DNA from: Cryobacterium roopkundense
GTDB lineage: Bacteria > Actinomycetota > Actinomycetes > Actinomycetales > Microbacteriaceae
DNA: 64,000 bases
Direction of reading: 5' to 3'
Assembly: GCF_014200405.1 (NCBI RefSeq)
Contig: NZ_JACHBQ010000001.1
Coordinates: 3,844,001-3,908,000 of the forward strand
Part shown: piece by piece, positions 41,963 to 51,488 of the stretch
How positions within the stretch are numbered: position 1 is the first letter of the stretch
Layout of the letters: each line of letters opens with the position of its first letter
Made by a program: the position numbers and the translations under genes
Notes under the pieces: model-generated
Database searches by the model: none
The model's input: only the letters and a program-made list of their open reading frames with translations
What the model was told of the DNA's origin: nothing

Positions 41963-42286
41963 CTACGCGAGGTAGGCGGCCAGGTCGGCTTCGAGGGCAG
42001 GCTTCGGCTTTGCGCCGATGACGGTCTTGACGACCTCGCCCTTCTGGAAGACCTTCATCGCGGGGATGGAGGTGATCTGGTACTTCGCGGCAAGAGCCGG
42101 GTGATCGTCGACGTTGAGCTTGACGATGTCGATCTTGTCGGAGTTCTCGGCCGCGATCTGGTCGAGGATCGGGCTGACGGCGCGGCAAGGGCCACACCAC
42201 TCGGCCCAGAAGTCCACCAAGACGGTCTTCTCGTTGTTGATGACTTCCTGGTCGAAGTTTGCTTCTGTTACGGCGCGTGCAGTCAT
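41963..42286 (-). CDS. trxA: Thioredoxin
   Basis: This 107-residue disulfide reductase starts at ATG 42286 with an AAGGAG site. The active site is WCGPC (DFWAEWCGPCRAVSP), and the cis-Pro lies in ITSIPAM. It is 10 bp after trxB and forms the thioredoxin system with it. Confidence 0.97.
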   Translation of the reverse strand: MTARAVTEANFDQEVINNEKTVLVDFWAEWCGPCRAVSPILDQIAAENSDKIDIVKLNVDDHPALAAKYQITSIPAMKVFQKGEVVKTVIGAKPKPALEADLAAYLA

Positions 42287-42296
42287 GTCTAGCTCC

Positions 42297-43271
42297 TTAT
42301 TTGGTAACTGGTGCGAGTTCGGGTTCGCTGGCCGAGGCCAGCAGGTCTTCGGGGAGGGTACTGAGGTAGTGCTCAGCATCCAGCGCTGCGGCACATCCGG
42401 AACCGGCAGCCGTGATGGCTTGGCGGTAGTTGGAGTCGATGACGTCACCAGCGGCGAAGACACCGGTCTGGCTGGTCTTGGACGACCGGCCGGCCACCGC
42501 GATGGTGCCCTCCGGGGTGAGGTCGAGCTGGCCGTGCACGAGGTGTGTGCGCGGGTCGTTGCCGATGGCGATGAAGACACCCCCCACGGGGAGCGCGGTT
42601 TCGGTGCCCGTGACGGTGTCCCGCAGCTGGAGTCCATCAACGGCCTCGGCACCTGCAATACCGACGACTTCGGAGTTCCAGACAAATTCGATCTTGTCGT
42701 TCGCGAACGCGCGGTCCTGCATGATCTTCGATGCCCGCAGCTCGCTCTTACGGTGGATCACGTATACCTTCTCGGCGAAACGCGTGAGGAAGGTGGCTTC
42801 TTCCATGGCGGAGTCTCCGCCGCCGATCACGGCGATCGTCTTGCCCTTGAAAAAGAAACCGTCGCAGGTTGCACACCACGACACGCCGCGGCCGGAGAGG
42901 CGCTCCTCGTCGGGCAGTCCGAGCTTGCGGTAAGCCGATCCGGTGGCGAAGATCACCGAGAGGGCTTCGTGCGTCTCGCCGTTCCCCAGGGTAACGGTCT
43001 TGATGGCGCCGGTGAGGTCGAGGGTCTCGACGTCGTCGTACACGACCTCTGTGCCGAATCTTTCGGCCTGTTCCTGCATCTTGGTCATCAGGTCGGGGCC
43101 CTGAACGCCCTCGGGGAAGCCCGGGAAGTTCTCGACATCGGTCGTGTTCATCAACTCGCCGCCAGCCTCGACCGAGCTCGCAATGAGCAGCGGCTTCAGG
43201 TTGGCGCGGGCGGCGTAGATGGCGGCCGTGTAACCGGCCGGACCTGAACCGATGATGATGATCTGGCGCAC
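42297..43271 (-). CDS. trxB: Thioredoxin reductase
   Basis: This 324-residue FAD/NADPH flavoenzyme reduces TrxA. The start is GTG 43271 ([23 protein letters not shown]), with AGGAG five bases ahead. A second GTG at 43277 overlaps that site. The redox site is WCATCDG, NADPH binding is [10 protein letters not shown], and the second FAD motif is [17 protein letters not shown]. Confidence 0.97.
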   Translation of the reverse strand: MRQIIIIGSGPAGYTAAIYAARANLKPLLIASSVEAGGELMNTTDVENFPGFPEGVQGPDLMTKMQEQAERFGTEVVYDDVETLDLTGAIKTVTLGNGETHEALSVIFATGSAYRKLGLPDEERLSGRGVSWCATCDGFFFKGKTIAVIGGGDSAMEEATFLTRFAEKVYVIHRKSELRASKIMQDRAFANDKIEFVWNSEVVGIAGAEAVDGLQLRDTVTGTETALPVGGVFIAIGNDPRTHLVHGQLDLTPEGTIAVAGRSSKTSQTGVFAAGDVIDSNYRQAITAAGSGCAAALDAEHYLSTLPEDLLASASEPELAPVTK

Positions 43272-43427
43272 GCGCACTCCTAGCAATCGGGGGAATAATT
43301 CGAGCAAAGGCGGTCTTTTTCGACCACTGACCGGTACAACACATCCTAATCGGCTCGTATTCCGATGCCCGGGCTACCGCCCGGCTGCACAGCGCGCACA
43401 CAGGCGGCAGCGCACCCAGTACCTCCC

Positions 43428-45059
43428 CTACCTGCCCAACCGGCGGAAGCGGCGCTGCAGGGGCGTGAGGAACGCGCTGAGCTCCGCGCTACGCATGACA
43501 AGCAGCATGCCGAAGTACGCGGCAGCCATGACGATGCCGACGAGGGCCATTGTGAGGATGGCGGTCACGCGGCTGGAGAGCGCAAAACCGTCTTCCGTCG
43601 TGCCGCCGAGCAACACAACAAGGACCAGACCAAGCAGAACAGGCACGATTGCCGCCACGAAATACTTCACGAGGCTGCGCAAAATGCGGCGGGCGTCAAT
43701 TCCACCGAGGCGCCGGCGCAGCAGGATGGCGGCGAGAGCGGCCTGCAGCGTGCCAGACACCGTGATGACAGCGGCGATTCCCACCGCAATCCAGTCGGTG
43801 GGGAGGAAGGCGCAGCCCAGAACGCCGATCACCAGGATAACCACCTGGAAGAGCGTGAAGAAGAAGGGCGTTCGGGTGTCCCCGAGTGAGTAGAACGTGC
43901 GCTGGAGAACGAAGAGGATACAGAAGGGAACCAGTCCGAGGATGAAGGCGATGATGACGTTCCCGACCCCCTGCACCTGATCGAACGGGCGCACGAACAC
44001 GGCCGCGAAAGGGTACGCGCAGATTGCGATCACGGCGCTGGCCAGCACGATCAATAGGGCAGTGCCGCGGATGGCGCTGGAGGCATCCGCCTTGACGAGC
44101 GCCCATTTACTCAGCGCGGCGTGCTCGCTCATGCGGGTGAAATAGGCCGTGGCGACGGAGACTGTGATGACCGAGTGCGGCAGCATAAAGATCAGCCACG
44201 CAGTGGTGAGCACCGCAACGGATGCCTCGCCGTGCGCGCGCGTGACGACCTGCGTTTCGATGATGCCCGCGATCGTGGTGAGGATGAGCATGCCGAAGGT
44301 CCAGCTGGCCATTTTGCCGGCCGCGCCGAGGCCGACACCGCGAAAGTGAAAGTCGGGTCGGTAGCTCAGGCCGATGCGGCGCCAGAAGTAAAACAGAACG
44401 AGGGCCTGGGCAACCACGCCGAGCGTCGCGCTGCCGGCGAGAACGGCGACCATCGCCCCGGAGATCTCTGCGGCCGTGCGATCGCCATTGGGGTCTGCAC
44501 CGAAAAATGCTGCGAAAAAGAGCAGACCGGCGATGGCGACGACGTTGTTGAGAACCGGAACCCAGGTAAACGGCCCGAATGATTTGCGGGCGTTGAGCAC
44601 CTCGCCTAGCAGAGTATAGAGCCCGTAGAAGAACATCTGCGGCAGGCACCAGTACGCGAAAGCCACCGCGAGGGCCTTCTGGTCGTCGGGCAGGTTCAGC
44701 CCGATGAAGCCGGTGATGACGGGGGCGAGCAGGGTCGCGACGACGGTCGTGACGGCCAGTACCATAAGCGCGAGCGTGAGCAGCTTGTTGATATAGGCCG
44801 TACCGCCATCGGTGTGCAGACTGGCACGCACGATCTGGGGCACAAGCACCGCAGTGAGGATGCCGCCGGCCACGATCACATAGATCGTGTTGGGCAGCTG
44901 GTTGGCGATCGCGAAGGCGTCGGCCGTGGCGCCGAACTGGCCGATGATTCCCGCGAGCACGATGAGCTTCACGAACCCGAGGATTCGGGAGACGATCGTG
45001 CCGGACGCGAGGAACGCGCTGGCGCGCCCGATGCCGCCCGTCGTTGTCGTGTCAGTCAT
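43428..45059 (-). CDS. murJ: Lipid II flippase MurJ
   Basis: This 543-residue polytopic membrane protein of the MOP superfamily moves lipid II across the membrane. About 14 helices can be counted, starting ASAFLASGTIVSRILGFVKLIVLAG. It lacks the long cytoplasmic pseudokinase tail of mycobacterial MviN, so FhaA-type control would need another partner. It starts inside the end of the DUF6049 gene (8-bp overlap). Confidence 0.93.
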   Translation of the reverse strand: MTDTTTTGGIGRASAFLASGTIVSRILGFVKLIVLAGIIGQFGATADAFAIANQLPNTIYVIVAGGILTAVLVPQIVRASLHTDGGTAYINKLLTLALMVLAVTTVVATLLAPVITGFIGLNLPDDQKALAVAFAYWCLPQMFFYGLYTLLGEVLNARKSFGPFTWVPVLNNVVAIAGLLFFAAFFGADPNGDRTAAEISGAMVAVLAGSATLGVVAQALVLFYFWRRIGLSYRPDFHFRGVGLGAAGKMASWTFGMLILTTIAGIIETQVVTRAHGEASVAVLTTAWLIFMLPHSVITVSVATAYFTRMSEHAALSKWALVKADASSAIRGTALLIVLASAVIAICAYPFAAVFVRPFDQVQGVGNVIIAFILGLVPFCILFVLQRTFYSLGDTRTPFFFTLFQVVILVIGVLGCAFLPTDWIAVGIAAVITVSGTLQAALAAILLRRRLGGIDARRILRSLVKYFVAAIVPVLLGLVLVVLLGGTTEDGFALSSRVTAILTMALVGIVMAAAYFGMLLVMRSAELSAFLTPLQRRFRRLGR

Positions 45060-47316
45060 TCGCGCCGGCGGCGGGGAGGGGCGCCGCGATGGCGAGGGCG
45101 TCGGGTTGTGGGCTCACGCTCGGCTCCTTGCCGTTTCGGCGCTCCGTGCGCTCCTTGCGGCGGCGAATAATGTTGCGCCAGATGCCGAACCCGAAAAACA
45201 GGAAAGCAACGGATGCCACGACCCACGCCCCGATTCCCTCCCAGTCCGCGTGCACATTGACGGCAATCACAGCTGGTTGTCCCACGACGACACCGGTCGG
45301 CGAGAACATGGTCACCCGCAGGGCGACCTCGCCATTTCCCACGGCGGCGGTGACGGGAACTGTGATGGTCTGGGCCGAGTTGGCGTCGATTGTGGCCTCG
45401 ATGTCGCTTTCCACGAGCAGGCGACCGTTGGACGGCACGACCTGTACCCGAACCGTGACCGGTTGGCTCAGCTCGTTGCGCAGCGTGATCGGAAAGTCGA
45501 CCTTGTCGGCCGCAACGTTGATGGGTCCCCGTGTGGTCACCGTCACCGCATTCAGCACGGTGCCGGACAGCGCCAGGCTCGCGGTGACCTGTTCGGCCCA
45601 CAGTTCCGGCTGCTCGCTCCACGAGGTGGACAGCAGGGCGAGAACATCGAGCCGGTGCGGAGCGGTGAGAAACAGGGGGTCGCTGATCGAGGCCGAGAAT
45701 GCTGTGAGTTCGGCCTCGCGCTGCAGGAGCTGGCGGACCAGGGTCACGTCGGTGTCGGGCTGGGCCCGTGACCGGAACTCGACAGTGGTCGCCACCGGTG
45801 CGGCGAGGGCCTGCGTGAGGGTCGCGGGAATCTCCCAAGGCACGCCGGCCAAGGCATCCAGGGTCTGTGCGACCCTGGTGGCCGATTGCGGAGTGCTGCG
45901 GTCGAAGGCGGCCAGGAGGGTACGGGGTTCACGCGGGTCCTCCGCCGAAACGATCGCCAGCAGGGACCGCGCCTCGGCAACGTTCGCGCGCCACGCGGCA
46001 TCCGTGGTGGCCACTGCCGCCCGGTTGATGGCGTCCCCGAGCGCGTCGTCGATCACGAGGGCGCGTCCGTCGGAGTACGTCAGAAGGCTGTTCGGGGTGA
46101 CAGTGTCACTCTGTCGAACGTTGTCGCCCGAGAGGATCGTGGTCGTGAGGCCGCTCGCGGCGAAGACCGACAGGTCGGCGCGAGCGACGTTCCCTGACCG
46201 AGGCCAGCCAATGTCCGTGGAGGTGTACGGCCAGGCAAGAAGCTCGGCCGTGGTCGGCACTGTGCCGTCGAAGGGCGCAGGGGTGGCGGATGCCTCGGGT
46301 TCCGTGGCTGGGGCTTCCGTGGCCGTCGGGGCATCCGTTTCGGTTTCGACGTTCGGGGGCGTCGCGAACGCCGCGGGATCGATGAGGTGATCGAACGAGA
46401 TCGGTGCAAGCAGGGTCGTGGCCCCGGCCTGCGACTCCAACGAGGAATCGGCATCTGCATACCCGAGAGGGAATATATCGTTGCCGGCCGCCGCGAGACG
46501 GTCGAGCCACTCAACGGCGCTCGGGGGAGCCGTGTTTCCGAGCACCCGGATCGAGGCGATGATCATGGGATCTATCGCAATCGTCGCCGGGCGGTCGATC
46601 ACAGAGTCCAGTTGCAGCGAGAGCAACCCTGAGGGGGCCGTAAACGCTTGCAGTTCATCGGAGGAGATCACGCCCGACGACTTCTCCGGCACAGTGATGG
46701 GCAGCACGGTGGCGAGGTTGACCGGCGTCAGATCCTCATCGAGGTCCCATACGAACGTTCCGCGCCCCTCTGCCGTCACTCCGTCGGTTGCCAGAGTCGC
46801 GGCGATACCGCGGGCACCCCAAGCATTGCGAGCGGTGAGTCCCACGTCGTCGGCCGGCACGGTCAGGGGAAGTGTGAGGGTGTCACCCGCATCGATTGCT
46901 GAGGGTGTCGGGGTGCTGAAGAGAACATCGCCGCTGTTTGAGTCTCTGTCCGGCCGCAGCCACTCATCGAGCGCGGGCCGCGTGGTGAGGGCGCGCTGGG
47001 CCAGGGCGATGTCGATAGTGCCGACAGGCACGGTCTCGTCTGTGCCGTTCTCGATTGTGACGGTGAGGGCCAGGTCTTCATCGGGGCGGAGGGAGGCTGA
47101 TGTCGTGGGGGTGACCGTGACCGTGACCTCGTCGGTCGCCGTGGCTGTGGCGACGGGCATCGCTGTGGCGGCAAAGGCTGGCGTGCCGAGAAGGCTGACG
47201 ACGGCTGCCGCGGCAACGAAGGCCGCGAGTCGCCAACGCCGGGCCGGCCGGCGCGGCAAACTACTCCGGTTCGCCGTGGGCGCGGGCCGGCGCGCAGGTT
47301 CAAACTCGGCCATCAT
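45052..47316 (-). CDS. DUF6049 secreted/membrane protein
   Basis: From ATG 47316 (MMAEFEPARRPAPTANRSS) this protein has 754 residues. A basic start, a hydrophobic stretch and an AFA-type cleavage site near residue 49 form a signal peptide. The long outside part has beta-rich domains (for example TVTPTTSASLRPDEDLALTVTI) and a Thr/Glu/Pro/Ala-rich insertion. A C-terminal membrane helix (GIGAWVVASVAFLFFGFGIW) and a basic tail follow. The family always sits by murJ in Actinobacteria (Rv3909-like) and may help wall assembly. Its activity is unknown. Confidence 0.85.
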   Translation of the reverse strand: MMAEFEPARRPAPTANRSSLPRRPARRWRLAAFVAAAAVVSLLGTPAFAATAMPVATATATDEVTVTVTPTTSASLRPDEDLALTVTIENGTDETVPVGTIDIALAQRALTTRPALDEWLRPDRDSNSGDVLFSTPTPSAIDAGDTLTLPLTVPADDVGLTARNAWGARGIAATLATDGVTAEGRGTFVWDLDEDLTPVNLATVLPITVPEKSSGVISSDELQAFTAPSGLLSLQLDSVIDRPATIAIDPMIIASIRVLGNTAPPSAVEWLDRLAAAGNDIFPLGYADADSSLESQAGATTLLAPISFDHLIDPAAFATPPNVETETDAPTATEAPATEPEASATPAPFDGTVPTTAELLAWPYTSTDIGWPRSGNVARADLSVFAASGLTTTILSGDNVRQSDTVTPNSLLTYSDGRALVIDDALGDAINRAAVATTDAAWRANVAEARSLLAIVSAEDPREPRTLLAAFDRSTPQSATRVAQTLDALAGVPWEIPATLTQALAAPVATTVEFRSRAQPDTDVTLVRQLLQREAELTAFSASISDPLFLTAPHRLDVLALLSTSWSEQPELWAEQVTASLALSGTVLNAVTVTTRGPINVAADKVDFPITLRNELSQPVTVRVQVVPSNGRLLVESDIEATIDANSAQTITVPVTAAVGNGEVALRVTMFSPTGVVVGQPAVIAVNVHADWEGIGAWVVASVAFLFFGFGIWRNIIRRRKERTERRNGKEPSVSPQPDALAIAAPLPAAGAND

Positions 47317-47394
47317 GTATCGGATTCTACGGCGTGCGCCCCGGGAGTGGCCTGCGCCCACGCAGTCCGGCGGTTCGTTCGCACGGTCTCACCC

Positions 47395-47400
47395 GATAAT
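47395..47400 (+). promoter_or_regulatory. -10 box for the CCA-enzyme gene
   Basis: GATAAT lies eight bases before ATG 47409, which suggests a very short leader. A GGAG is also squeezed in at 47403-47406. The gene is divergent from DUF6049-murJ. Confidence 0.4.
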
Positions 47401-47408
47401 ATGGAGCA

Positions 47409-48842
47409 ATGCAGAGTGTCGCGGCAGCCCTCGAGCGCCTGGGCGATCTGGCTGCGTCCCCCACAATTTCCCGTCTAGCGAACGCATTTGCGGGCGCAGG
47501 ACATGAGCTCGCCTTGGTTGGCGGTCCGGTGCGTGACGCGTTCCTCGGCCGTGCCACCCATGATCTCGATTTTACGACCGATGCGACGCCAGACCAGATA
47601 ATGAGGCTGGTCAAGCCGATTTCCGACGCCCAGTGGGACATCGGTCGGGCCTTCGGCACTATTGGCGCCTTGATGGACGGCGAGACCGTGGAGATCACCA
47701 CCTACCGCGCTGACAGCTACGACGGCACCACCCGCAAGCCCGACGTGGTTTTCGGCACAAACCTCGAAGACGACCTCATGCGCCGTGACTTCACCGTGAA
47801 CTCGTTGGCGCTGCGGCTGCCCGAGGTTGCACTGGTGGATCCTTCCGGCGGTATCGACGACCTGCTCGCCGGTGTTCTTCGCACGCCCGCTGCCCCGGAG
47901 GTGTCTTTCGGGGACGATCCGCTGCGCATGCTGCGGGCGGCGCGGTTCACTGCCCAACTGGGCTTCGTGCTCGACTCCGAGACAGAGTCGGCCATGCAAG
48001 CGATGTGCGAGAGCATCCGCATCATCTCAGCCGAGCGTGTCGGGGACGAGATCTCCAAGCTCCTACTCGCCGACAACCCGCGCGCCGGCATCGAGGTGCT
48101 CATGCAGTCGGGGCTCGCCCACATCGTGCTGCCCGAGGTTCCGGGCTTGCAACTCGAGGTCGACGAGCACCATCACCATAAGGACGTCTACCAACACACT
48201 CTCACTGTGCTCGAGCAGGCGATCGGGTACGAGAAAAGCCGGGGCCACCTTGATCCCGCCGGCGACCTCGTCGTTCGCCTCGCCGCCCTGCTGCACGACA
48301 TCGGCAAGCCAGCCACCCGCAAGCTCGAGCCCGGCGGAATCGTCAGTTTCTACCACCATGACGTGGTCGGCTCCAAGCTGGCCAAAAAGCGGCTCCGGGC
48401 CCTGCGCTTCGACAACGACACCATCACGGCCGTGGCGCGCCTCGTGGAACTGCACCTGCGCTTCTTCGGGTACACCGAAGGCGCCTGGACCGACTCCGCG
48501 GTGCGCCGCTACGTTCGCGACGCCGGTGAGCAGCTCGAGCGGCTGCACATTCTCACCCGCGCCGACGTCACCACACGCAATCGCCGCAAGGCCGACCGCC
48601 TGGGCTTCGCCTACGACGACCTCGAGGCCCGCATCGCCGATCTCGCTGAGCGTGAAGAGATGGACGCCGTGCGCCCCGACCTCGACGGTGCCCAGATCAT
48701 GGCCATCCTCGATCTGAAACCGGGCCCGGAGGTCGGCGAGGCTTATCGTTACCTGCTCGAACAGCGCCTCGACGACGGACCCATCGGCGCGCCTGAAGCC
48801 ACCCGCCGCCTGCAGGCCTGGTGGGCGGCCCGCTCGCAGTAG
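47409..48842 (+). CDS. cca: CCA tRNA nucleotidyltransferase
   Basis: This 477-residue enzyme adds or repairs the tRNA 3' CCA end, which the tRNAs here do not encode. The nucleotidyltransferase motif is LVGGPVRDAFLGRATHDLDFTTDA, with the catalytic Asp pair and the RRDFTVN region. A C-terminal HD domain (LAALLHDIGKPATR) is present, as in actinobacterial enzymes. It is divergent from the DUF6049-murJ pair, as in mycobacteria (pcnA). Confidence 0.94.
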   Translation: MQSVAAALERLGDLAASPTISRLANAFAGAGHELALVGGPVRDAFLGRATHDLDFTTDATPDQIMRLVKPISDAQWDIGRAFGTIGALMDGETVEITTYRADSYDGTTRKPDVVFGTNLEDDLMRRDFTVNSLALRLPEVALVDPSGGIDDLLAGVLRTPAAPEVSFGDDPLRMLRAARFTAQLGFVLDSETESAMQAMCESIRIISAERVGDEISKLLLADNPRAGIEVLMQSGLAHIVLPEVPGLQLEVDEHHHHKDVYQHTLTVLEQAIGYEKSRGHLDPAGDLVVRLAALLHDIGKPATRKLEPGGIVSFYHHDVVGSKLAKKRLRALRFDNDTITAVARLVELHLRFFGYTEGAWTDSAVRRYVRDAGEQLERLHILTRADVTTRNRRKADRLGFAYDDLEARIADLAEREEMDAVRPDLDGAQIMAILDLKPGPEVGEAYRYLLEQRLDDGPIGAPEATRRLQAWWAARSQ

Positions 48843-49121
48843 TCAGTCGTCCGCTCGCCGACTCTTCCTCCACAGGCCGCACCAGACGGATGCTTCGCAC
48901 GGCTTCTCCCGTGGCCGCGCGAGCGCCGGCGAACGGTGAAACACTCGCTGTGATGGTCCCGGCGCGGAGGGCAGGCCATCGATGTGGTGAAATGAGGCGG
49001 CATCCGGTAGTCTGGGCAGGTTGTCTGTGCGCCGGATTCCCGGCCTCCACGTTTAACACATGCACAACCCTCCTGCTGTAGAAATTCTGCAGCCGTTTAG
49101 TCCGAAGGAGGTGGGTTAGTC

Positions 49122-49769
49122 ATGCATCAGTACGAACTTATGGTAATCCTCGATCCCGAGATCGATGAGCGCACCGTAGCTCCCAGCCTTGACAAGTTCC
49201 TCAACGTTGTTCGCAACGATGGTGGAACCATTGACAAGGTTGATGTTTGGGGTCGTCGTCGTCTCGCTTACGAGATCAACAAGAAGACCGAAGGCATCTA
49301 CGCCGTCGTTGACTTCACCGCGAACCCCTCTGCAACGGTCGAGCTCGACCGCCAGCTGAGCCTGTCCGAGGCAGTCATGCGCACCAAGGTGCTCCGCGCC
49401 GAAGAGGGCATCGCCCAGGTTGTCGTGGCCGGCAAGCTTGCCGCCGAGAAGGCCGCCCGCAAGGCAGCCAACCCGAAGGTCATCGCTGCCAAGGCTGAGG
49501 CCGCTGTTGCAGCTGCCGCCGCCAAGGTTGCAGCCGCTGCGAAGCCGGTTGTCGTCGAGGCTCCCGTCGCCAAGGCTCCGGCCGCCAAGGTCGAGGCTCC
49601 TGCCGCGACCGACGCTGCTGCAGCCAAGGCCGAGGCCGCTGCCACGAAGACGGCAGCTAACGTTGCCGCTAACGTTGCCGCACTCGCCGCCAAGATTGCT
49701 GCCGCTGCGAAGCCTGCCAAGGTCACCGAGGCTCCGGCCGAGGCGTCCGACAAGGCAAGCGACAAGTAG
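49122..49769 (+). CDS. rpsF: Ribosomal protein S6 with long Ala/Lys-rich tail
   Basis: This 215-residue protein has a normal S6 fold in its first 100 residues ([55 protein letters not shown]). It then has a low-complexity tail of about 110 residues made of Ala, Lys, Val, Pro and Glu (repeats such as AAKVEAPA and AAAKAEAAA). Most S6 proteins are 95-125 residues. The codon composition of the tail matches the host. The ribosome-binding site AAGGAGGTGG precedes the ATG. Confidence 0.95.
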   Translation: MHQYELMVILDPEIDERTVAPSLDKFLNVVRNDGGTIDKVDVWGRRRLAYEINKKTEGIYAVVDFTANPSATVELDRQLSLSEAVMRTKVLRAEEGIAQVVVAGKLAAEKAARKAANPKVIAAKAEAAVAAAAAKVAAAAKPVVVEAPVAKAPAAKVEAPAATDAAAAKAEAAATKTAANVAANVAALAAKIAAAAKPAKVTEAPAEASDKASDK

Positions 49770-49772
49770 CCC

Positions 49773-50285
49773 ATGGCCGGCGAGACCGTAATCACCGTGG
49801 TGGGCAACCTCACCAGCGATCCGGAGCTGCGTTACACGCAGAACGGACTGGCGGTTGCCAACTTCACCATCGCCTCCACTCCGCGCAATTTCGATCGCGC
49901 AGCTAACGAGTGGAAAGATGGCGACGCGCTGTTCCTGCGCGCGAGCGTTTGGCGTGAATTCGCCGAGCACGTGGCCGGTTCATTGACCAAGGGCTCGCGT
50001 GTCATCGCCTCCGGGCGTCTCAAACAGCGTTCGTATGAGACCAAGGAAGGTGAAAAGCGCACGAGCATGGAGCTCGAGATCGACGAAATTGGTCCTTCGC
50101 TGCGCTACGCCACTGCCTCTCTCACCCGTGCGCAGTCATCAGGTCCTCGCAGCGGCGCTCCCGCTACGCAGGGCCGGGACGAGCCCTGGGCTCCGACCGC
50201 TCCCGCTGCATCCGGCACACCTGCCGCATCCGGTGGAGATGTCTGGAGCAGCCCGGGTAACTTCAGTGACGAGACACCCTTCTAA
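49773..50285 (+). CDS. ssb: Single-stranded DNA-binding protein
   Basis: This 170-residue protein has an OB fold (residues 1-110; [58 protein letters not shown]), a flexible Ser/Pro/Ala linker, and the acidic tip NFSDETPF that recruits repair and replication proteins. It is in the standard rpsF-ssb-rpsR-rplI order, 3 bp after rpsF. Confidence 0.97.
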   Translation: MAGETVITVVGNLTSDPELRYTQNGLAVANFTIASTPRNFDRAANEWKDGDALFLRASVWREFAEHVAGSLTKGSRVIASGRLKQRSYETKEGEKRTSMELEIDEIGPSLRYATASLTRAQSSGPRSGAPATQGRDEPWAPTAPAASGTPAASGGDVWSSPGNFSDETPF

Positions 50286-50350
50286 GTCGAACCTGGGGCC
50301 CGCACGGCCCGTGAGTTCGGCTACATAACTCGTAAGAAAGTAAGGAAATC

Positions 50351-50614
50351 ATGGCTGGAAAGTCTAGCGGCGACCGCCGCAAGCCGCTCCGCGGTGCTAA
50401 GGGTGGCAAAAACGCCGCTCCCGCGAAGTCGATCCGGGTTGGTGTCATCGATTACAAGGATGTCCCCACCCTTCGTAAGTTCATCTCCGAGCGTGGAAAG
50501 ATTCGCGCGCGTCGCATCACCGGCGTATCCGTCCAGGAACAGCGCCTCATCGCGCGTGCCGTCAAGAACGCCCGCGAAATGGCTTTGCTGCCCTACGCCG
50601 GCTCAGGCCGGTAG
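50351..50614 (+). CDS. rpsR: Ribosomal protein S18
   Basis: This 87-residue protein binds 16S rRNA with S6. Landmarks are [22 protein letters not shown] and the [29 protein letters not shown] region. The N-terminus is basic. A GTAAGGAA ribosome-binding site precedes the ATG. The 65-bp gap after ssb is typical. Confidence 0.96.
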   Translation: MAGKSSGDRRKPLRGAKGGKNAAPAKSIRVGVIDYKDVPTLRKFISERGKIRARRITGVSVQEQRLIARAVKNAREMALLPYAGSGR

Positions 50615-50625
50615 GGAGCCCACAC

Positions 50626-51075
50626 ATGTCGAAATTGATTCTGACGCATGAGGTCTCCGGCCTCGGTGCACCCGGCGACGTCGTAGACGTCAAGAACGGT
50701 TTTGCTCGTAACTACCTCGTTCCCAAGGGCTTCGCTGTTGCGTGGACCCGCGGTGGCGAAAAGCAGATCGAGCAGATCAAGGCAGCCCGCGCAGCGCGCG
50801 AGCACGCCACCCTCGAAGAGGCTCAGGCTCTCAAGGTTGCCCTTGAAGCCACCAAGGTCTCGCTGGTCGTCAAGGCTGGCGCGGGCGGGCGTCTCTTCGG
50901 TTCCGTCAAGACCACGGATGTTGCTAACGCAGTCGCAGCCGCCGGCCTCGGTGCCGTCGACAAGCGCAAGATCGAGCTGTCCGCGATCAAGCTGACCGGC
51001 GAGCACAAGGCGACTGTTCGCCTCCGTGACGAGCTGAGTGCCACGATCACCCTTCTGGTGGTTGCAGCAAAGTAA
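50626..51075 (+). CDS. rplI: Ribosomal protein L9
   Basis: This 149-residue protein starts [37 protein letters not shown], has the long central helix (about 40-78), and carries the C-terminal rRNA-binding domain ([16 protein letters not shown]). It is the last gene of the rpsF operon and is followed by a terminator. Confidence 0.96.
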   Translation: MSKLILTHEVSGLGAPGDVVDVKNGFARNYLVPKGFAVAWTRGGEKQIEQIKAARAAREHATLEEAQALKVALEATKVSLVVKAGAGGRLFGSVKTTDVANAVAAAGLGAVDKRKIELSAIKLTGEHKATVRLRDELSATITLLVVAAK

Positions 51076-51085
51076 TTCGCTTCAC

Positions 51086-51125
51086 CCGGTAGCGGAGCGC
51101 CCCTCAGGGGGTTCTCCGCTACCGG
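51086..51125 (+). terminator. Terminator after rplI
   Basis: CCGGTAGCGGAG pairs perfectly with CTCCGCTACCGG across a 16-base loop, 11 bp after rplI. The T-run is poor. Confidence 0.6.
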
Positions 51126-51228
51126 TGGTTAAGGCCCGCGATGCATACCCAATGGGCTTTTCTATGCACAGGTGAGCACCCATATCACTAACATTCAAGC
51201 CATGGTTGAAGCTACTTTTCCCACAGGC

Positions 51229-51359
51229 TTGTGGATAGATTAAAAGCCTGATCAAAAGCGATTAAATTTAAATTCTTCCGGTCTTATCCACAGGCGAGTG
51301 CACAGGTTGTGCACACGCAACGCGGCGTTTCGCGCAGATTACTCACAAGGTTATCCACA
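51229..51359. promoter_or_regulatory. DnaA-box cluster with AT-rich patch upstream of dnaB
   Basis: Perfect DnaA boxes lie at 51284-51292 and 51351-51359 (TTATCCACA), and a near-box TTGTGGATAG lies at 51229-51238. Between them 51237-51276 is very AT-rich for this genome, containing TTAAA and ATTTAAATT. The rest of the 413-bp gap before dnaB has no gene. The arrangement looks like a small origin-like or DnaA-controlled promoter element. Confidence 0.65.
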
Positions 51360-51488
51360 GGCTCGTTTGGCTGATGTGGAGAGCGGTTTTAGTGTGGGCG
51401 AGCGCCGAACTTTGACGTTGCTGGTGCGTCGGGGGCCGCTGTCGGTGGGTTCTGATACACCTGAAACACGTGAAGAAAGAGGTGCCGA

